Positions 44,960 to 57,494 of a stretch of DNA of 64,000 nt are shown piece after piece (positions within the stretch are counted from its first letter, which is position 1; each line of letters opens with the position of its first letter). The stretch is from positions 516,270-580,269 of the forward strand of contig NC_085859.1 in the NCBI RefSeq assembly GCF_034702125.1, written 5' to 3'. The notes under the pieces were generated by a model. It ran no database searches and was not told the origin of the DNA. It saw only the letters and a program-made list of their open reading frames with translations. The DNA is from Engraulis encrasicolus. Its lineage: Eukaryota; Chordata; Actinopteri; Clupeiformes; Engraulidae. The translations under genes and the position numbers were made by a program.

Positions 44960-45387
44960 TGTAGTGTCTTCTTATTAGTCACGTTTATGGACGCCTTGAG
45001 GTGGTCTTAATATTTGATGGTTTATTCCATTTAAAAAAAGGTAATCGGTGTTCCATTAAAGGTTGTCATGAAAATTAAGTTTCCTGAAATGATAAGTCCA
45101 TAAGTCAAGAACATAAATAACCATGAAGAAAATAAAACATTAAAACCTTTATGCCTGCTGACGTCTCCAAATTCCAATTCCAAGCCAAAGTTGCACAAGC
45201 ATCTAAAGTTCCAATAAACATTGTATCCACACGCACACGCTGTCTAATTAAAGGTGCAGGTGCATCAGTGACTCAATCACGGCACCTGGCTCAATTAAGG
45301 CCATCAAATTCCACACAATTCTAAACGCCATTCCAAATTCGGCCAGCAGGTGTCATGAAACAAAAAATGTACAAAATGGCTCCTACA
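44960..45387 (-). repeat. BEL/Pao LTR (3' LTR of the minus-strand element)
   Basis: On the minus strand it begins TGTAGGAGCC at 45387 and ends GACACTACA at 44960, a TG..CA unit with TGTAG/CTACA ends. Immediately upstream (45388-45410) is a purine tract AATAAGGGGGCCGG suitable as polypurine tract. A (TAA)n tract lies beyond it. The matching 5' LTR is not seen. Confidence 0.7.
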
Positions 45388-46090
45388 CACCGGCCCCCTT
45401 ATTGGTACCGGGCAAGGTACAATAATAAACAAAACACAACTAAGGAGCCATAAAGAAAAACAATCATAATCCAAGCAAATCATTTGCATAAATCATCATA
45501 TGTACAAGTTCTTTCCTTTCCCTTTTATATATTTTTTTTTTTTCAAGTGTCCGTAAGTACAAGAATGTCCTTTCAAGAGCTCATGTACATTAGAGTCTTT
45601 CTTGTGGTGTTAACGCACACAGCTCATATGCATGAAAGCATAATTCATGAGTCCAAGTTGTGTATGTGGTGCGTAATGTCTGTGTATGGATACGTCGCTC
45701 ATGTGTGCACGAAATGTCACGCTCATGTGTGCACGAACAGATCCGAAGATCTACAGAGTCCATGATCCAAGTGTGCGCATGTGAAGACTGGATCCATCAG
45801 TGTATGTGAGAATTCAGACAAAGCAATGATTCAGGATACCAATTCAGGTTAATCATCATATTCATTCATTCAAGTTCATGGTTCAGGTCATTCATATTCA
45901 AATCAAAAAGGTAACTCATATAAGTTCAAAGTTGTGCCATTTCAAAGTTGCAACAGGTATCATACCACATACATTTTTCATAGCGTCAAATCATTCATCC
46001 CACATCCAAAGGGCCCTAGTGGCAATAGGGACAGCAATTAACACACCATCATCACGCATGCAACTTCATTCAAACTCAATCATCTCTGCT
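45388..46090 (-). other. Noncoding remnant of the BEL/Pao element
   Basis: No pol sequence survives here. TTCAAAGTT and ATTCATTCA words recur, and a GCTCATGTGTGCACGAA unit is duplicated at about 45698-45740. Confidence 0.4.
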
Positions 46091-46991
<901 letters not shown>

Positions 46992-47571
46992 CAGTGGTGG
47001 ACGAAGTACACCAGTTATGTACTTGAGTAAAAGTACAGTTACCTTGCATTGAAAACTACTCAAGTAAAAGTGAAAGTATTCACCTCACTTTTTTACTTGA
47101 GTAGAAGTACAAAAGTATCTGCCATCAAAAATACTTAAGTACTAAAAGTAAAAAGTAAAAACTTAAAAATGAAGCCTTTGGTGCAATTTTAATATTTAAG
47201 TGTTGTAGGCCTAGTTTGGTCATATCTAATTAAATATCCTCTGATTTGCATAGGCTATACCAACATGCTAGAACTAGGCCATAACAGGCCTCAGAAACAC
47301 TGTGGAGTAAGTCCATGGATGTTATAGCATCAGAAGTTCATTTTCACCTCTCTAAACATTTAATACTGACCCTAACATGCCCAAAAGAACACATGAAAGG
47401 GCCTAATATTAAGAATGATTAGGCTGAAATTGATTATATGCCTCTTAGAACAACTACCCCAGCCGTAGGCCTACAGTCCATAGGCCTAATTATTTGTGAC
47501 AGCAAGGAGTTAGAGTAGTAGCCAATAAAGTACTTTACGTTTAATTTTTGTTATAATAATGGTTATGGTAG

Positions 47572-47630
<59 letters not shown>

Positions 47631-49019
47631 TTATTATTATGTAGTGTTTGGTTATGTTGAGGTTGGCTTAGGCCTATGGACAAACAGACTTCTTGCGATT
47701 CTAAGCTACCTTTAAAGATAGGAACATCTTCATATACTTGTAATGGTCTCTATTTGCTAGATGCCAATGATTTGCAATAGCCTACTTGATACAACTTAAT
47801 TGGAACACTTATCTGTCTGATCATGAAAAAGCCTTTTTTGCCTGTGCACATCACTGGGCCAATATTTAGCCAAAGTCCACTTTTTTCTCTCTTTTTTAAC
47901 TTTGTTAGGCCTACTGTTGTTTTTTACAACCTCACGTTGGTGGTATTGCCAGTGCTTTTCATATCCACTGTAGCCTACTGACCTGACTTAAGGGAAAGGA
48001 TACGTTGCAAGGATACATGTTGTATCCTCACTTTGCAACATATGGTGGGCATGGCAATCCTCATGTTAAGATACAAAGCCTTTACACAAGCCTCTTTTCC
48101 ATAAAGTTGAAGCAAATCATTTTTTTGGTGACAGGGGAGTCTATTAGGTCCGTGCATCTTCAGAAAATACTGCAATGTATTGAGGGGAAAGAATGCTATC
48201 ACGGAGTTGTGCGCCTGGATGGTTTGGAATAAGCAGCATGTTTAGACATCCTGTGTAGGCTACTTGACTCAAGAAACCAACACGCTACAAAAGCGGCAAT
48301 TATGTGACTCTATTGTAAGCCATAACACAGACATAGCACAGTAGGCTAAGTCAAATAAGCAGTAGGGCCTACATTAAGTATCAATTCGCTGATTATTCAG
48401 TTCAAACGCGAAGCCTATCTGACAAACTTCGTCTTGTCAGGCGAGTGTAGCCTGCGAAACCTCTCCCCCCTCACACAACGAATACGACGTGCAGATTAAT
48501 ACACTCTAACAACGTTATTGTCGCCTGCTTTATTGTTTTGCTGTGCTTTCCGCATGTTACTAGAAAGTACCGTTTCTTCTTATTTCAAGTCGTCTCGCAA
48601 GTCGCAACAGTGGACACATCAGTGGTCTTGCTCTGCTCGCTGTCTGTCTAAAACTAATTATGTACAGTAGAGCTTGTTGTCACGTGACACATTACAACCA
48701 ATCACAATGGTGAATCTCTGGTGAGTCTGCCAATCGGATTCAGTTTCACAAGCGTGACATCTCAGATTTCCGACCAGGGCATTAAAAATGAATTAATTCA
48801 CCTGCCGTATCGCCTTAAATTTAAAAAAAAAGGAACGAGTAAGGAACGAGTGTTTCTGTAAATGTAACGAAGTGAAAGTACTAAATTTCGCTTTGAAATG
48901 TATTGAAGTAAAAGTATAAAGTCTTACCAAATAAAAATACTTGAGTAAAGTATGAAAGTATGAAAATGTTACTTAAGTACAGTAACGAATTACATTTACT
49001 TCGTTACTGTCCACCACTG
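46992..49019. mobile_element. Nonautonomous hAT-type element, 2.0 kb, inserted in BEL/Pao
   Basis: Ends CAGTGGTGGACGAAGTAC and GTTACTGTCCACCACTG are inverted, flanked by exact CATATGGG (46984-46991, 49020-49027). Subterminal TACTTGAGTAAAAGTA words mark both ends. Its middle (about 47210-48820) is homologous, inverted, to 54765-56490, and includes a (TTC)n tract at 47573-47629. No transposase was seen. Confidence 0.85.
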
Positions 49020-50330
49020 CATATGGGCCTGTACCTCTACTATTTATCACCTCCATAGGCTCCATAAGATTTGCAGCGTTTGTGCCTATTAGCAGCTCAA
49101 TGTCAGCATCCAGGTGTGGAATCCTCACTCCATGTAAGTATTTCCATTTGTCAACAGATTCTTGTTTTGGTATGTGTTGTTTTGTCACAGGTAAGTGTGT
49201 TTGTGTATACACTGGTGGAAGTTTGTGGTATTGCGTTCCTTCCATATTGCTTACTTCCAGAACAGAGACTATGCTACTGTGCACCCTGCTCTCCTGGCCC
49301 ATTGTACACAGCATGATGGAGATGTTCTTGCCAGGGACGCTCAGCTTTTCTTTTAGCGAATCTGTACAGAACGTAGCTGTGCTACCAGGATCAAGAAATG
49401 CATGGGTTGTTACTACTTTGCCACTATCTGACATCCTCACTTTAACCGGTATTATAGCTAGAGTGCATTTGCCTGATGTACCGGCCCCCATTGGGTCACT
49501 CGCATTCACCATTGCATTACTTAAAGTGGTAGTTTCAGCTTTGGGCTTAGCTTTTTCGTTCACTGTAGGGATGTGAAGTACAGTAGGGTGCAGTAAAGAG
49601 CATATGTCACACGTCATTCTGTTCTGGCATGTTTTGCCTATGTGGCCCTTTCTAAGGCAACCAAAGCACATCCCTTTGGCTTTCAGGTAGGCTATTTTTT
49701 CCACATTGTTTTCATTCTTGAATGTTTCACATTGATCCACATTGCGATCATTTCCACAGAACATGCATGATCCATCAGTTGGGTGTATAGGAACAGACAC
49801 AGGGGCAACTGTGGTGGCGAAGCTAGAGCTACTTGATCTGGGTTTCCTCTGTTGCATAGATGTTGGTGTCACTTTGGCATCAGAGGGGGTCTGGATATCG
49901 CCAAATACTGGGTCAAGCAATGCCCTAGCTTGCTTTTCAATGAATTCTACCAGGTCCTTGAAACTGGGGTTCTAATTTTCTTCCATGTTGCTAACAATTG
50001 CACGCCATCTATCTCTTAGCTTAAATGGCAATTTTGACACTATAAGCCGCATATTGCTGGAATTTTCAAGCTCCTTCAAACCATCAATGTCAGACATAAT
50101 GTTGAAACAACTGCACAAGAACAATGCATAGGAGCGCAGGTCTTTGGCATTTTCTGGCTTGATGGTTGGCCAGTTCAAAGCCTTATTCATATGGGCTGAT
50201 GCAATTGTATATCTGTTTCCAAAATTGTATTCCAGCTGTTCCTTGGCCTGATTGTATGCAGTGTTGGGGTCCATGTGTAGGAAACTGGAGACTAGGCTCC
50301 TAGGTTCATCTTTTGTGTATTGTTGCAGAT
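48973..50330 (-). pseudogene. BEL/Pao gag end, zinc knuckle and protease
   Basis: The minus strand gives YLQQYTKDEPRSLVSSF, MDPNTAYNQAKEQLEYNFG, SKLPFKLRDRWRAIV with stop TAG after NMEEN (about 49972), then FKDLVEFIEKQARALLDPVF, FCGNDRNVDQCETF, the CCHC knuckle CFGCLRKGHIGKTC and the protease block HAFLDPGSTATFC (DPGS in place of the usual DTGS/DSGS), then HLPVTKQHIPKQ and the VRIPHLDADIELLIGTNA block usual in Pao. The frame ends where the hAT element entered. It is interrupted at 50325 by a LINE. Confidence 0.85.
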
Positions 50331-50534
50331 AATAAGATTAGATTAGATTAGATTAGATTATACTTTATTATCATGCAAGCATGAAAATTGCCTTTGGTCT
50401 CACAGGGTAAAAAACAGACAGACAGACAGACACAAATAGACAGAAAACACACATACAAATGCATCCACCCCCCCTCCAACCACCCCTCCCAGCACACACA
50501 TCATATGCAAGTCAGGCATTAGTTCAAAATATCT

Positions 50535-51038
50535 CTAGCTTTTCCATAGCTTATTGACTATGGAAATTGCATTTGGAATAAAAGAATGTTTATAAATGTT
50601 CTTCTTAGCAATGAATGATCTGTAGCGCCTCCCTGAGGGCAGCAGTTCAAACTCAGAGTGAAGAGGATGGATGGGGTCATCTAAAATGTTCGTTGTTTTC
50701 CTGTGAACTGCAGTCCTGTACAGGCTGTCCAGTGGTTTTTGGGGTCTTCCTATGATCTTTCCTGCCATTTTCACCACTCTGGACAGCCTGTTCTTGTTCA
50801 GCAGGGTGAGGTGGCCATACCAAACAGAAATGTTGTAGGTAAGGACACTCTCTATTAGGCTTACGTATGTCCTCTCCAATATGTTGCAGCTTACTCCAAA
50901 GCCTCTCAGTTTCCTGATTAAAAACAACCGTTGATTGGCCTTTTTGCATATTGCATCAACATTATCTGAATAGTAATGGTGGGGTGGCGTCCGCGCCAAT
51001 GTCTTATCCTGTGCGTATCGCTCGGTGCGTAATTCCAA
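50535..51038 (-). pseudogene. LINE ORF2 C-terminal part
   Basis: It reads ICKKANQRLFLIRKLRGFGV, LERTYVSLIESVLTYNISVW, NRLSRVVKMAGKIIGRPQKP, HPLHSEFELLPSGRRYR, SFIPNAISIVNKLWKS and stop: the thumb and tail of the same RT. It continues the frame cut at 52235. Confidence 0.8.
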
Positions 51039-51044
51039 GAGCAG

Positions 51045-52240
51045 TATGATGAAAAGGAAGAAAGGAGTCGCACACTGGAGCTGAATGCAAAATCAAAAAC
51101 TGTATTAAACAAAGCCGAAAAAAGTAAATAAAACCGACAGACAGGGGACAAACGTTTCGGGAACACTGGGAACACTGATGATGGGCTAGACCCACTGATG
51201 ATGGGCTAGACCCGAAACGTTTGTCCCCTGTCTGTCGGTTTTATTTACTTTTTTCGGCTTTGTTTAATCCTATCGCGCCGGATGCATCATATATGATGCA
51301 TCAAATTCAAAGCCCTCTCCACGCTGACACAAAAAAAAATCCATCTCAAAAACATCCTGCGTGTCATTTCCAAACGTCCTGCAGTACACGGAAACCGCCA
51401 GAAGAGAGCAGCGGTCAACAACAAGTCGATCACAGCTCGGCGAAAAAAGCAAAAATGGAGTAGAAGCGGTTTCCCTGACCGACGCTGAGATATCGTCAAA
51501 TTGCAAAAGGTTTGTGTACAAATTTCCGAAATATAACTCTACATCCTTTAATTTGAACACTTGCTTTTTGCAATTAATCAAGGAAGAGTTTATATTTTTA
51601 CACCGTGTTGCAGAGAGATCGTGCTAAAACTGATGAAACATATAAGCACCATCCGGCGGTGGCAGGAAGTCAGCCATCAATGCATTTGCTCCATAGGGAA
51701 ACTTACAAAGCATACCACGACGATCGTTTATCAAAACACACAAGTTGTTTTACTTCAAGACAAAGATATTGCCTTAAGAAACAGGTTTTACTTGCAATTT
51801 TGAAAATGTAATGCAAAATGTTGAAATTATGATCTCGTAAAAAATGCATTGAAGTGAATGGAGAAATGGTCCAATTGTAGTAATGGACCCATATATTCAA
51901 ATTACACATCAAAAATGAAATATGCTCTATGTTGCACTCATAAATAGGTTGTTAAGCATTCGATCAGCTATGTTTTTACATAGATTTTAAAAAAATACCC
52001 AACCAGGCTGTGGGAAATGTAAAATATGGTCCTGCTAAAACAAGGATAGGCTTAAAAAAAAGAAATGGCAGGATCTCACTAAATATTTTAAGATAATCCT
52101 CAAATTAAATTGTCTGACAACTTTTTTAAATTAAAAAAAGTTGTAAATGCATTAAAAGTCATTTTTCAATGGTCATGAAATTGGAATTTTCATTAATTTA
52201 AAGCCTGTTGCATCATATATGATGCATTAAATATCTCAGT
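51045..52240. mobile_element. Insertion inside the LINE: Penelope-type inverted ends plus a palindrome-bounded segment
   Basis: Bases 51107-51162 and 51211-51266 form a near-perfect 55-bp inverted repeat (AGCCGAAAAAAGTAAATAAA and its mirror). Between them lie tandem CTGATGATGGGCTAGACCC units, one completing a hammerhead-like motif (51195-51225). From 51264 to 52230 a TTAA-bounded segment carries ATGCATCATATATGATGCAT near the left end and the same palindrome, shortened by two bases, at the right end. Its open frames match nothing. Confidence 0.55.
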
Positions 52241-53649
52241 GACCTTAACAAAATTTTGATTTCAGAAATTAAAAGTGGTGAAGGGACACCAGTATAATTA
52301 AGAATTAGCTCCTTGGTTTTAGAAACATTAAGTAAAAGTGAGCTATTCTTACACCACTGCTCTAGCTTAAAAACATGATCCACATATTCAGATATGCTGT
52401 CGTTCTGATAAAAGAGTCCCACTAGAGCCATATCATCAGCATATTTCACTAACTTAAAAACATTGTGGTGCAGTGACATTTCATTAGTATACACAGAGAA
52501 CAACACAGGGGACAGACAGCATCCTTGTGGGGCCCGCGTGTTGAGGATTAGTTCCTCTGATAGAAAGTCTCTGATGCGTACTCGTTGTGGGCGGTCAGTT
52601 AAAAAATCCTTTATCCAGTGCACCAATCCTCCATCAGCCCCTAGGTCTAGGAGCCTTTGGAGTAATATGTGGATTTGCATTGTAAAATCAATAAATAAAA
52701 TCCGTGCATATGCCTTGGCATTTTGCAGGTGTTTGGTGAGCATGTTAGTCAAAATGAGGGTGGCATCTTCAGTCCCTCTGTGAGGCTTATACGCAAACTG
52801 CATGGGATCCAGGTGTTGGTTAAGGGATGCAGTGAGATGTTTGATTACAACCCTCTCCATGCATTTTGCCAGAATGGGGGTCAAGGCAACCGGGCGAAAG
52901 TCATTGAGTTCTTTTGACCCCGGCTTCTTTGGAAGTGGTTTAATGACTGAGGACTTCCACATATTCGGAACAGTACAGGTGGACAATAAAAGTTGAAATA
53001 AATAAGTAAAAACTGGTGCTAGTTCATTTGCGCATGCCTTCAGTGCCCTTCCACGGAGGCCATCAGGTCCGGGCGCTTTATTTGGGTTTGTTCTTGAGAG
53101 GCAATGTCTGACTTCCTCCACTGACAGGTGGATTGTTGTGGTTTGAGGAGTGTTGGTTAAAACAGCATTGCATCTGGCTTTGTTGCCAGGAGAATCAAAC
53201 CGTCCATAAAAGTTATTAAGATTGTTTAAAAAGGGGAGGTCCATAAAACTGTCCACTGGTTCCTTACGTTCTCTACCCATCATTCTGTTAAGTCCTTCCC
53301 ATGCTTGTTTAGGGTTATTTGTGCAAAATTGTTCCTGAACTTTATTTTTGAAATCAGTCTTTGCTTTTTGCATTTTTCCTCTGAATTCCCTCCTTATTTC
53401 TTTCACTTTCTCTACATCCCCCCTTATGAAGGCTGTCTTTTTCTCGTTAAGGCACGTTTTTAAGTCTTTTGACAGCCAGGGCTTGTTATTGGGGAAAATG
53501 ACAATTCTTTTGGTCTCTGTTGCAGTTTCCTCGCAGAACTGTATGTACGACGTGAGGCAGTCTGTAAGCTCATTTTCACATGAGTCGAAAAAAGTCTCCC
53601 AGCATGTTGTCTCAAAGCAGCATTTTAATTTATCCAGCGTCTCCCCCAT
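52213..53649 (-). pseudogene. LINE ORF2 reverse transcriptase
   Basis: The 478-residue minus frame contains the RT blocks GPDGLRGRALKACANELAP, WKSSVIKPLPKKPGSKELND, FRPVALTPILAKCMERVV, DPMQFAYKPHRGTEDAT, ILFIDFTMQIHIL, APQGCCLSPVLFSVYTNEM, KLVKYADDMALVG (catalytic YADD intact) and WCKNSSLLLNVSKTKEL. In the IDF block about five residues (usually SSAFN) are missing, an in-frame deletion next to the first catalytic Asp. Upstream, at 53755-53650, SDHNVIHLLPKYRQLV and KVWNG in other frames belong to the linker after the endonuclease. The last ten residues of the frame are read from the insertion, not the LINE. Confidence 0.85.
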
Positions 53650-53754
53650 TCCAAACTTTGACGAATTTTATAGTAGGCTTTTCGCGCTTCACTAATTGTC
53701 TGTACTTTGGCAACAAATGAATGACGTTGTGGTCTGACTTTCCGATAGGTCGTC

Positions 53755-54777
53755 CATGTTCTCAGTCTTTTTTTCCACAAATTGCTCAAATGCTTTAATG
53801 AAGGTGCGATATTGTAATGGGTCGCCATCAAATACAAGGATTTCTCTGCCTGGTAATAAGGAGAGAGCCTGCTGTTTCACTAACAGTGAAGTGATTTCTG
53901 TGTGCCGTTTCAACACTTCAGTGACGTCATTGACATTGGCATTTGACGCGTTTCCATTGGGTTGGCTTACTACTGGTGCGCTATGAGCACTGGCGCTGGC
54001 TATTTGGGCGGGGGCTATTTGGGGACTTTGCGCATGAGCATTCTGCTGCACAGTGTCACTTTGGGGTGTAATTTGCACTCGCTTTGCCTTTTGCACTGTT
54101 GCGGGGATTTTGTATTCAGTAGGCGTGCCGAATTTGTGGAAACCGGATAATGAGCCTCAAATAAACTTCTCTATAAACGTTCAGTTTTACCTCAGCGGCA
54201 GCAAGCTCTGACTCTCGTGCAAGTTGTTCCCTTCGTGCCTGAAATTTAGCCATTAAAGTAGCCTCCTACACGTCAACTTCACTTTTCTTACTCAGTACAT
54301 CAGTTTTGGCCCGTTGCGCAGCGAGGTCTGCTTCAGCCTTTACCCTTAACTGCGCACTCGTCCGAGACGCGCAACTAACGTTACTTCTGACTTTAACGCT
54401 CGGGGCTGCTTGGGATATACTGTCATGGGGCTTAACAGTCTCGTTTAATTTCTCCTCCTCCTCCTCAGTCATTTCCTTTTTCTCCTCTTCAGCATTTTCC
54501 TCTTTCTCCTCTTCCTCCTCCACATCATCATTCTCGCTACGGATCCATTTCAAAACTCCATCAATGAATTCCTTGAACAGGTTATATTTTGGTTCATACC
54601 ATTGTTGATGTGCTTCCTGCTCTAATGCATCGGTCATTAAACGCTGCACTGATTCGTGTACAACACTGACCTCAAGGAAATACTGGTCAAATGCCTGCAG
54701 TTGCTTTTCAACAAGGGACTTTTCTTGGCCTGCTTCAATAGAATTGTTGATTTCCTTACGCTTAAGGCGAGACACGG
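53755..54777 (-). pseudogene. BEL/Pao gag, middle part
   Basis: The minus frame reads RLKRKEINNSIEAGQEKSL, KQLQAFDQYFLEVSVVHESV, WYEPKYNLFKEFIDGVLKWI, an acidic Glu run, then AQLRVKAEADLAAQRAK. A stop TAG follows SKKSEVDV (54266-54268). Two further frames carry LMAKFQARREQLARESELAA and, from 54096, LLPGREILVFDGDPLQYRT, FIKAFEQFVEKKTENMDD, the conserved Pao gag core, cut there by the LINE. The apparent start MISPAVS belongs to the inserted element next door; the real N-terminus is at 57465. Confidence 0.8.
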
Positions 54778-57372
54778 CAGGTGAAATCATCGTTTTTTCA
54801 TGCCCTGGTCAAATCTGAGATTTTGGGCTAGTTTGTATCCTTAACTTGTTGTCAGTGTTTATTTGCAACCGTTAGGTTTTATATGCCTTCCGAGGTCTCG
54901 TTGGAAAGCTTGAGTCTTCCCGCATACAGTCATGTATTCCAAATAAGGATATTTCCGCTGTGTCAACCACCAATCATTGATTTAGACAAGGCGAAAATAG
55001 CAGGAAGAGAAGGTTGAAACTAAATACGATTGTCCGGAATGGGAGATTCGGCACTGTGATTGGTTCTAATCAGTCACGTGTCACTCTCGGCTGCAGTGGA
55101 TTATTTTGGAGTGAGCAGTATCCAACGGAGCACTTCGTGTCTCCACTTCTTCGAGACGAATTGAAATGACAAGATCCTGTGCTTACATGTAACAGAAAGC
55201 ACGGATAAACAATAAAGCAAACGACAATATATTTTTCAAAGTGAATTATTCGGTACGCTGTCGGCATTCGTTGGGCTCGCGTTTGCAATGTGCAGTGAGG
55301 TTACCCTCTTCTTGCACCACAACGAAATCTCTGTCAGTGCGCATTTGAATTGAATAATCAACGAATTGGTACTCATTGTACTGTTTATTTAACGTGTTGT
55401 GCGATGTAGCTCACAATTGACTCACATAGCCTAATAAGCACTCTTGTAGCTTGTCGTTTTCGAGTGAAGTGCACAGGTAAACATGCCGAGGTTAGTTGTT
55501 CCGAGGTGAAACCAGCCTGGCGACTCTAACTGTGATATTTTTCTTCCAATAGACCAGTATTTTCTTAAGTTGTTGGATATTGATTATTAGTCTATAATTG
55601 ACTCCATTGGCACAGAAAAGATTACTTCCTTCAACATTATGGAAAGGGGCTTGTGTAAACAGACTATCTTTGGATGAGGTAGTTGACCACCACGCATTGC
55701 AAAGCAGGGAGGCTGCTTGTCATCCTGCAACATGCTCACTTTCCCCAAAGTCAGTAGCCTACAGTGGATATATGAAAACAATTAAGCATGGGCAATAAAA
55801 TACACCCTGCTATATATTTGAAGTGAAGTAAAAACAAAGAAACAAAGAAAAGTAGAGCTTTATTCATTGGCCCAGTGGTGTGCACAGGCAGAGAAGGCCC
55901 TTTCATGAACAAACAGAGAAGTGTCCCAATTTAGTTGTAGCCTATCATGTGGGCTGTTGCCAATCACTGGCATCTAGCAAATAGAGACCATTACACCATT
56001 ACAAGTATAGTAAAATAATCCTATCTTTAAGGGTAGCCTAGCAGGAAACATTCTGTTTGTCCATAGGCCGAAGCATAAGCCAACCTTAACATAACCAAAA
56101 ACGAAATAATAATTAGGCCTAGGGCCTATAGGCCTACTAAAACCATAGGCCTAATCATGATTAAAAATTAACATGGTTTATAACTCCTTGCTGTCACAAA
56201 TACTAAGTAGGCCTATACCAGACTGTGCAGCTATTGTAGCGATAGGCTATAGCTGTTCTGTCAAGTAGATGAGCTATATTCAATTTCAGCCTATTCATTC
56301 TCAATATTAAGGACCCTTTTGTGTGATCTTTTGGAAATATTATGGCCAGTAATACATGTTTAGAGAGGTCAAAATGAACCTCTGATGCTATAACATCCAC
56401 AGTTTGTGATTTTTAATCTGGCAGTTTCTGAGGTCTGTTAGGGCCTATTCTAACATATTGGTAGGCTATATGCAAATCGGAGGACCAGCGATTCACTTCA
56501 CCAGTTGGTAAGTAATATAGTAAGCTTCAAGTGCACAAATGTGGCCTAGAAATAGGTGATTTCACTCCAAAATTAGTGTAGTGAATGGCTGGAAGAAATA
56601 CAGGAGTACAGGATTGCAACCTCGACAGCCAGATCACTGATGATGGCACTGTACATGCCATGTTGATACCATTAATGATAAAATAAAAACATTCACCTGT
56701 TTTAAATGTAATAGAGTTATCAGTTTTAGTGTAATACATGCATATATTCATCCTACCTTCATCCTAATGCCATTTTATTATGTACGTTGTGGCTTTTACC
56801 AGAAATCTATGGATTTTTTCCATACAAATCTTAAACGGCCATTTTCTCAAAATGAGGTTTTCCTCACACTCAAAGGCCTAAAATTCCACTTCTGTATGAC
56901 TGACATGCACCAAACTTTCCAGTCCTATTCCTAAATGTATTTGGAAGATTCTGTCACAGGATTTTGTTCTCATATCATTCTAAGCCTGATTTATAGGACT
57001 TTTCCTCTTAAAATGAGGCGAAAAATCACATTTTCAGGGCTAATAGCAGTTTTTTAAGATTTTCTGGGAAACAAAATGAGATATCCATGAACCCCTGTGA
57101 CAAAATCTTTTAAATTGCTGTAATAACACAATGAAAAAAGAATTTTGAGTCTGGCTCTTCCACATGTCAAGTTTTACACTTTTGAATATATATGCAAATT
57201 AGCGCATAATTAATTAAACATAGCCTAATTACCATATTTAAATATAAGATTTCAGAAAACTTCCAATACATTTTTTTCTCCTATATGTATGAGTAATCCA
57301 CTGGAAAAGTTTCATGGTGATATCTGCAAGTTATTGTTTTTAGCCTATTCACCTTTAGTGTCTCGCCTTAAG
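54763..57372. mobile_element. TTAA-type element, 2.6 kb, splitting BEL/Pao gag
   Basis: Inverted ends CTTAAGGCGAGACAC (54763-54777) and GTGTCTCGCCTTAAG (57358-57372) sit exactly where the gag frame breaks; TTAA would be the target. Bases 54780-56490 are homologous, inverted, to the inside of the hAT element at 46992-49019 (shared GATGCTATAACATCCA, CCAATCACA and TTCACCTGCCGT). No transposase frame is seen. The 56490-57357 part is unique AT-rich DNA. Confidence 0.65.
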
Positions 57373-57465
57373 TGAAAGAACACTAAGCTTCCCTCTACGG
57401 GTTTTCAGTAATTTAGACAGTTCCCTGTCATCACACGGTGTCTCTTTTTCCTCTGGCTTTTCCAT
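57373..57465 (-). pseudogene. BEL/Pao gag N-terminus
   Basis: From the ATG at 57465-57463 the minus strand reads MEKPEEKETPCDDRELSKLL, KTRRGKLSVLS, the acidic leader and KTRRGKLS block typical of fish BEL/Pao gag. The frame then enters the TTAA-type element and stops. Its continuation RLKRKEINN is at 54777. This locates the true start of the element's polyprotein, 2.6 kb from where a gene finder would place it. Confidence 0.75.
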
Positions 57466-57494
57466 TATTTTAAACTTAACAAAAAGGTCTTTAA

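Larger units (their letters stand above)
50325..53760 (-). mobile_element. CR1/L2-type LINE inserted in BEL/Pao gag, itself interrupted
   Basis: The 3' end (minus) is AT-rich with GATTA/TCTAA tandem repeats (50328-50358). The 5' end lies near 53755, inside ORF2 after the endonuclease, so it is 5'-truncated. Coding is split into 53755-52235 and about 51040-50540 by an insertion at about 51045-52240. Confidence 0.8.

Noticed and set aside
54266..54790. Gag start at the Met of MISPAVS
   Set aside because: Those first residues come from the end of the inserted TTAA-type element; the authentic N-terminus is at 57465.
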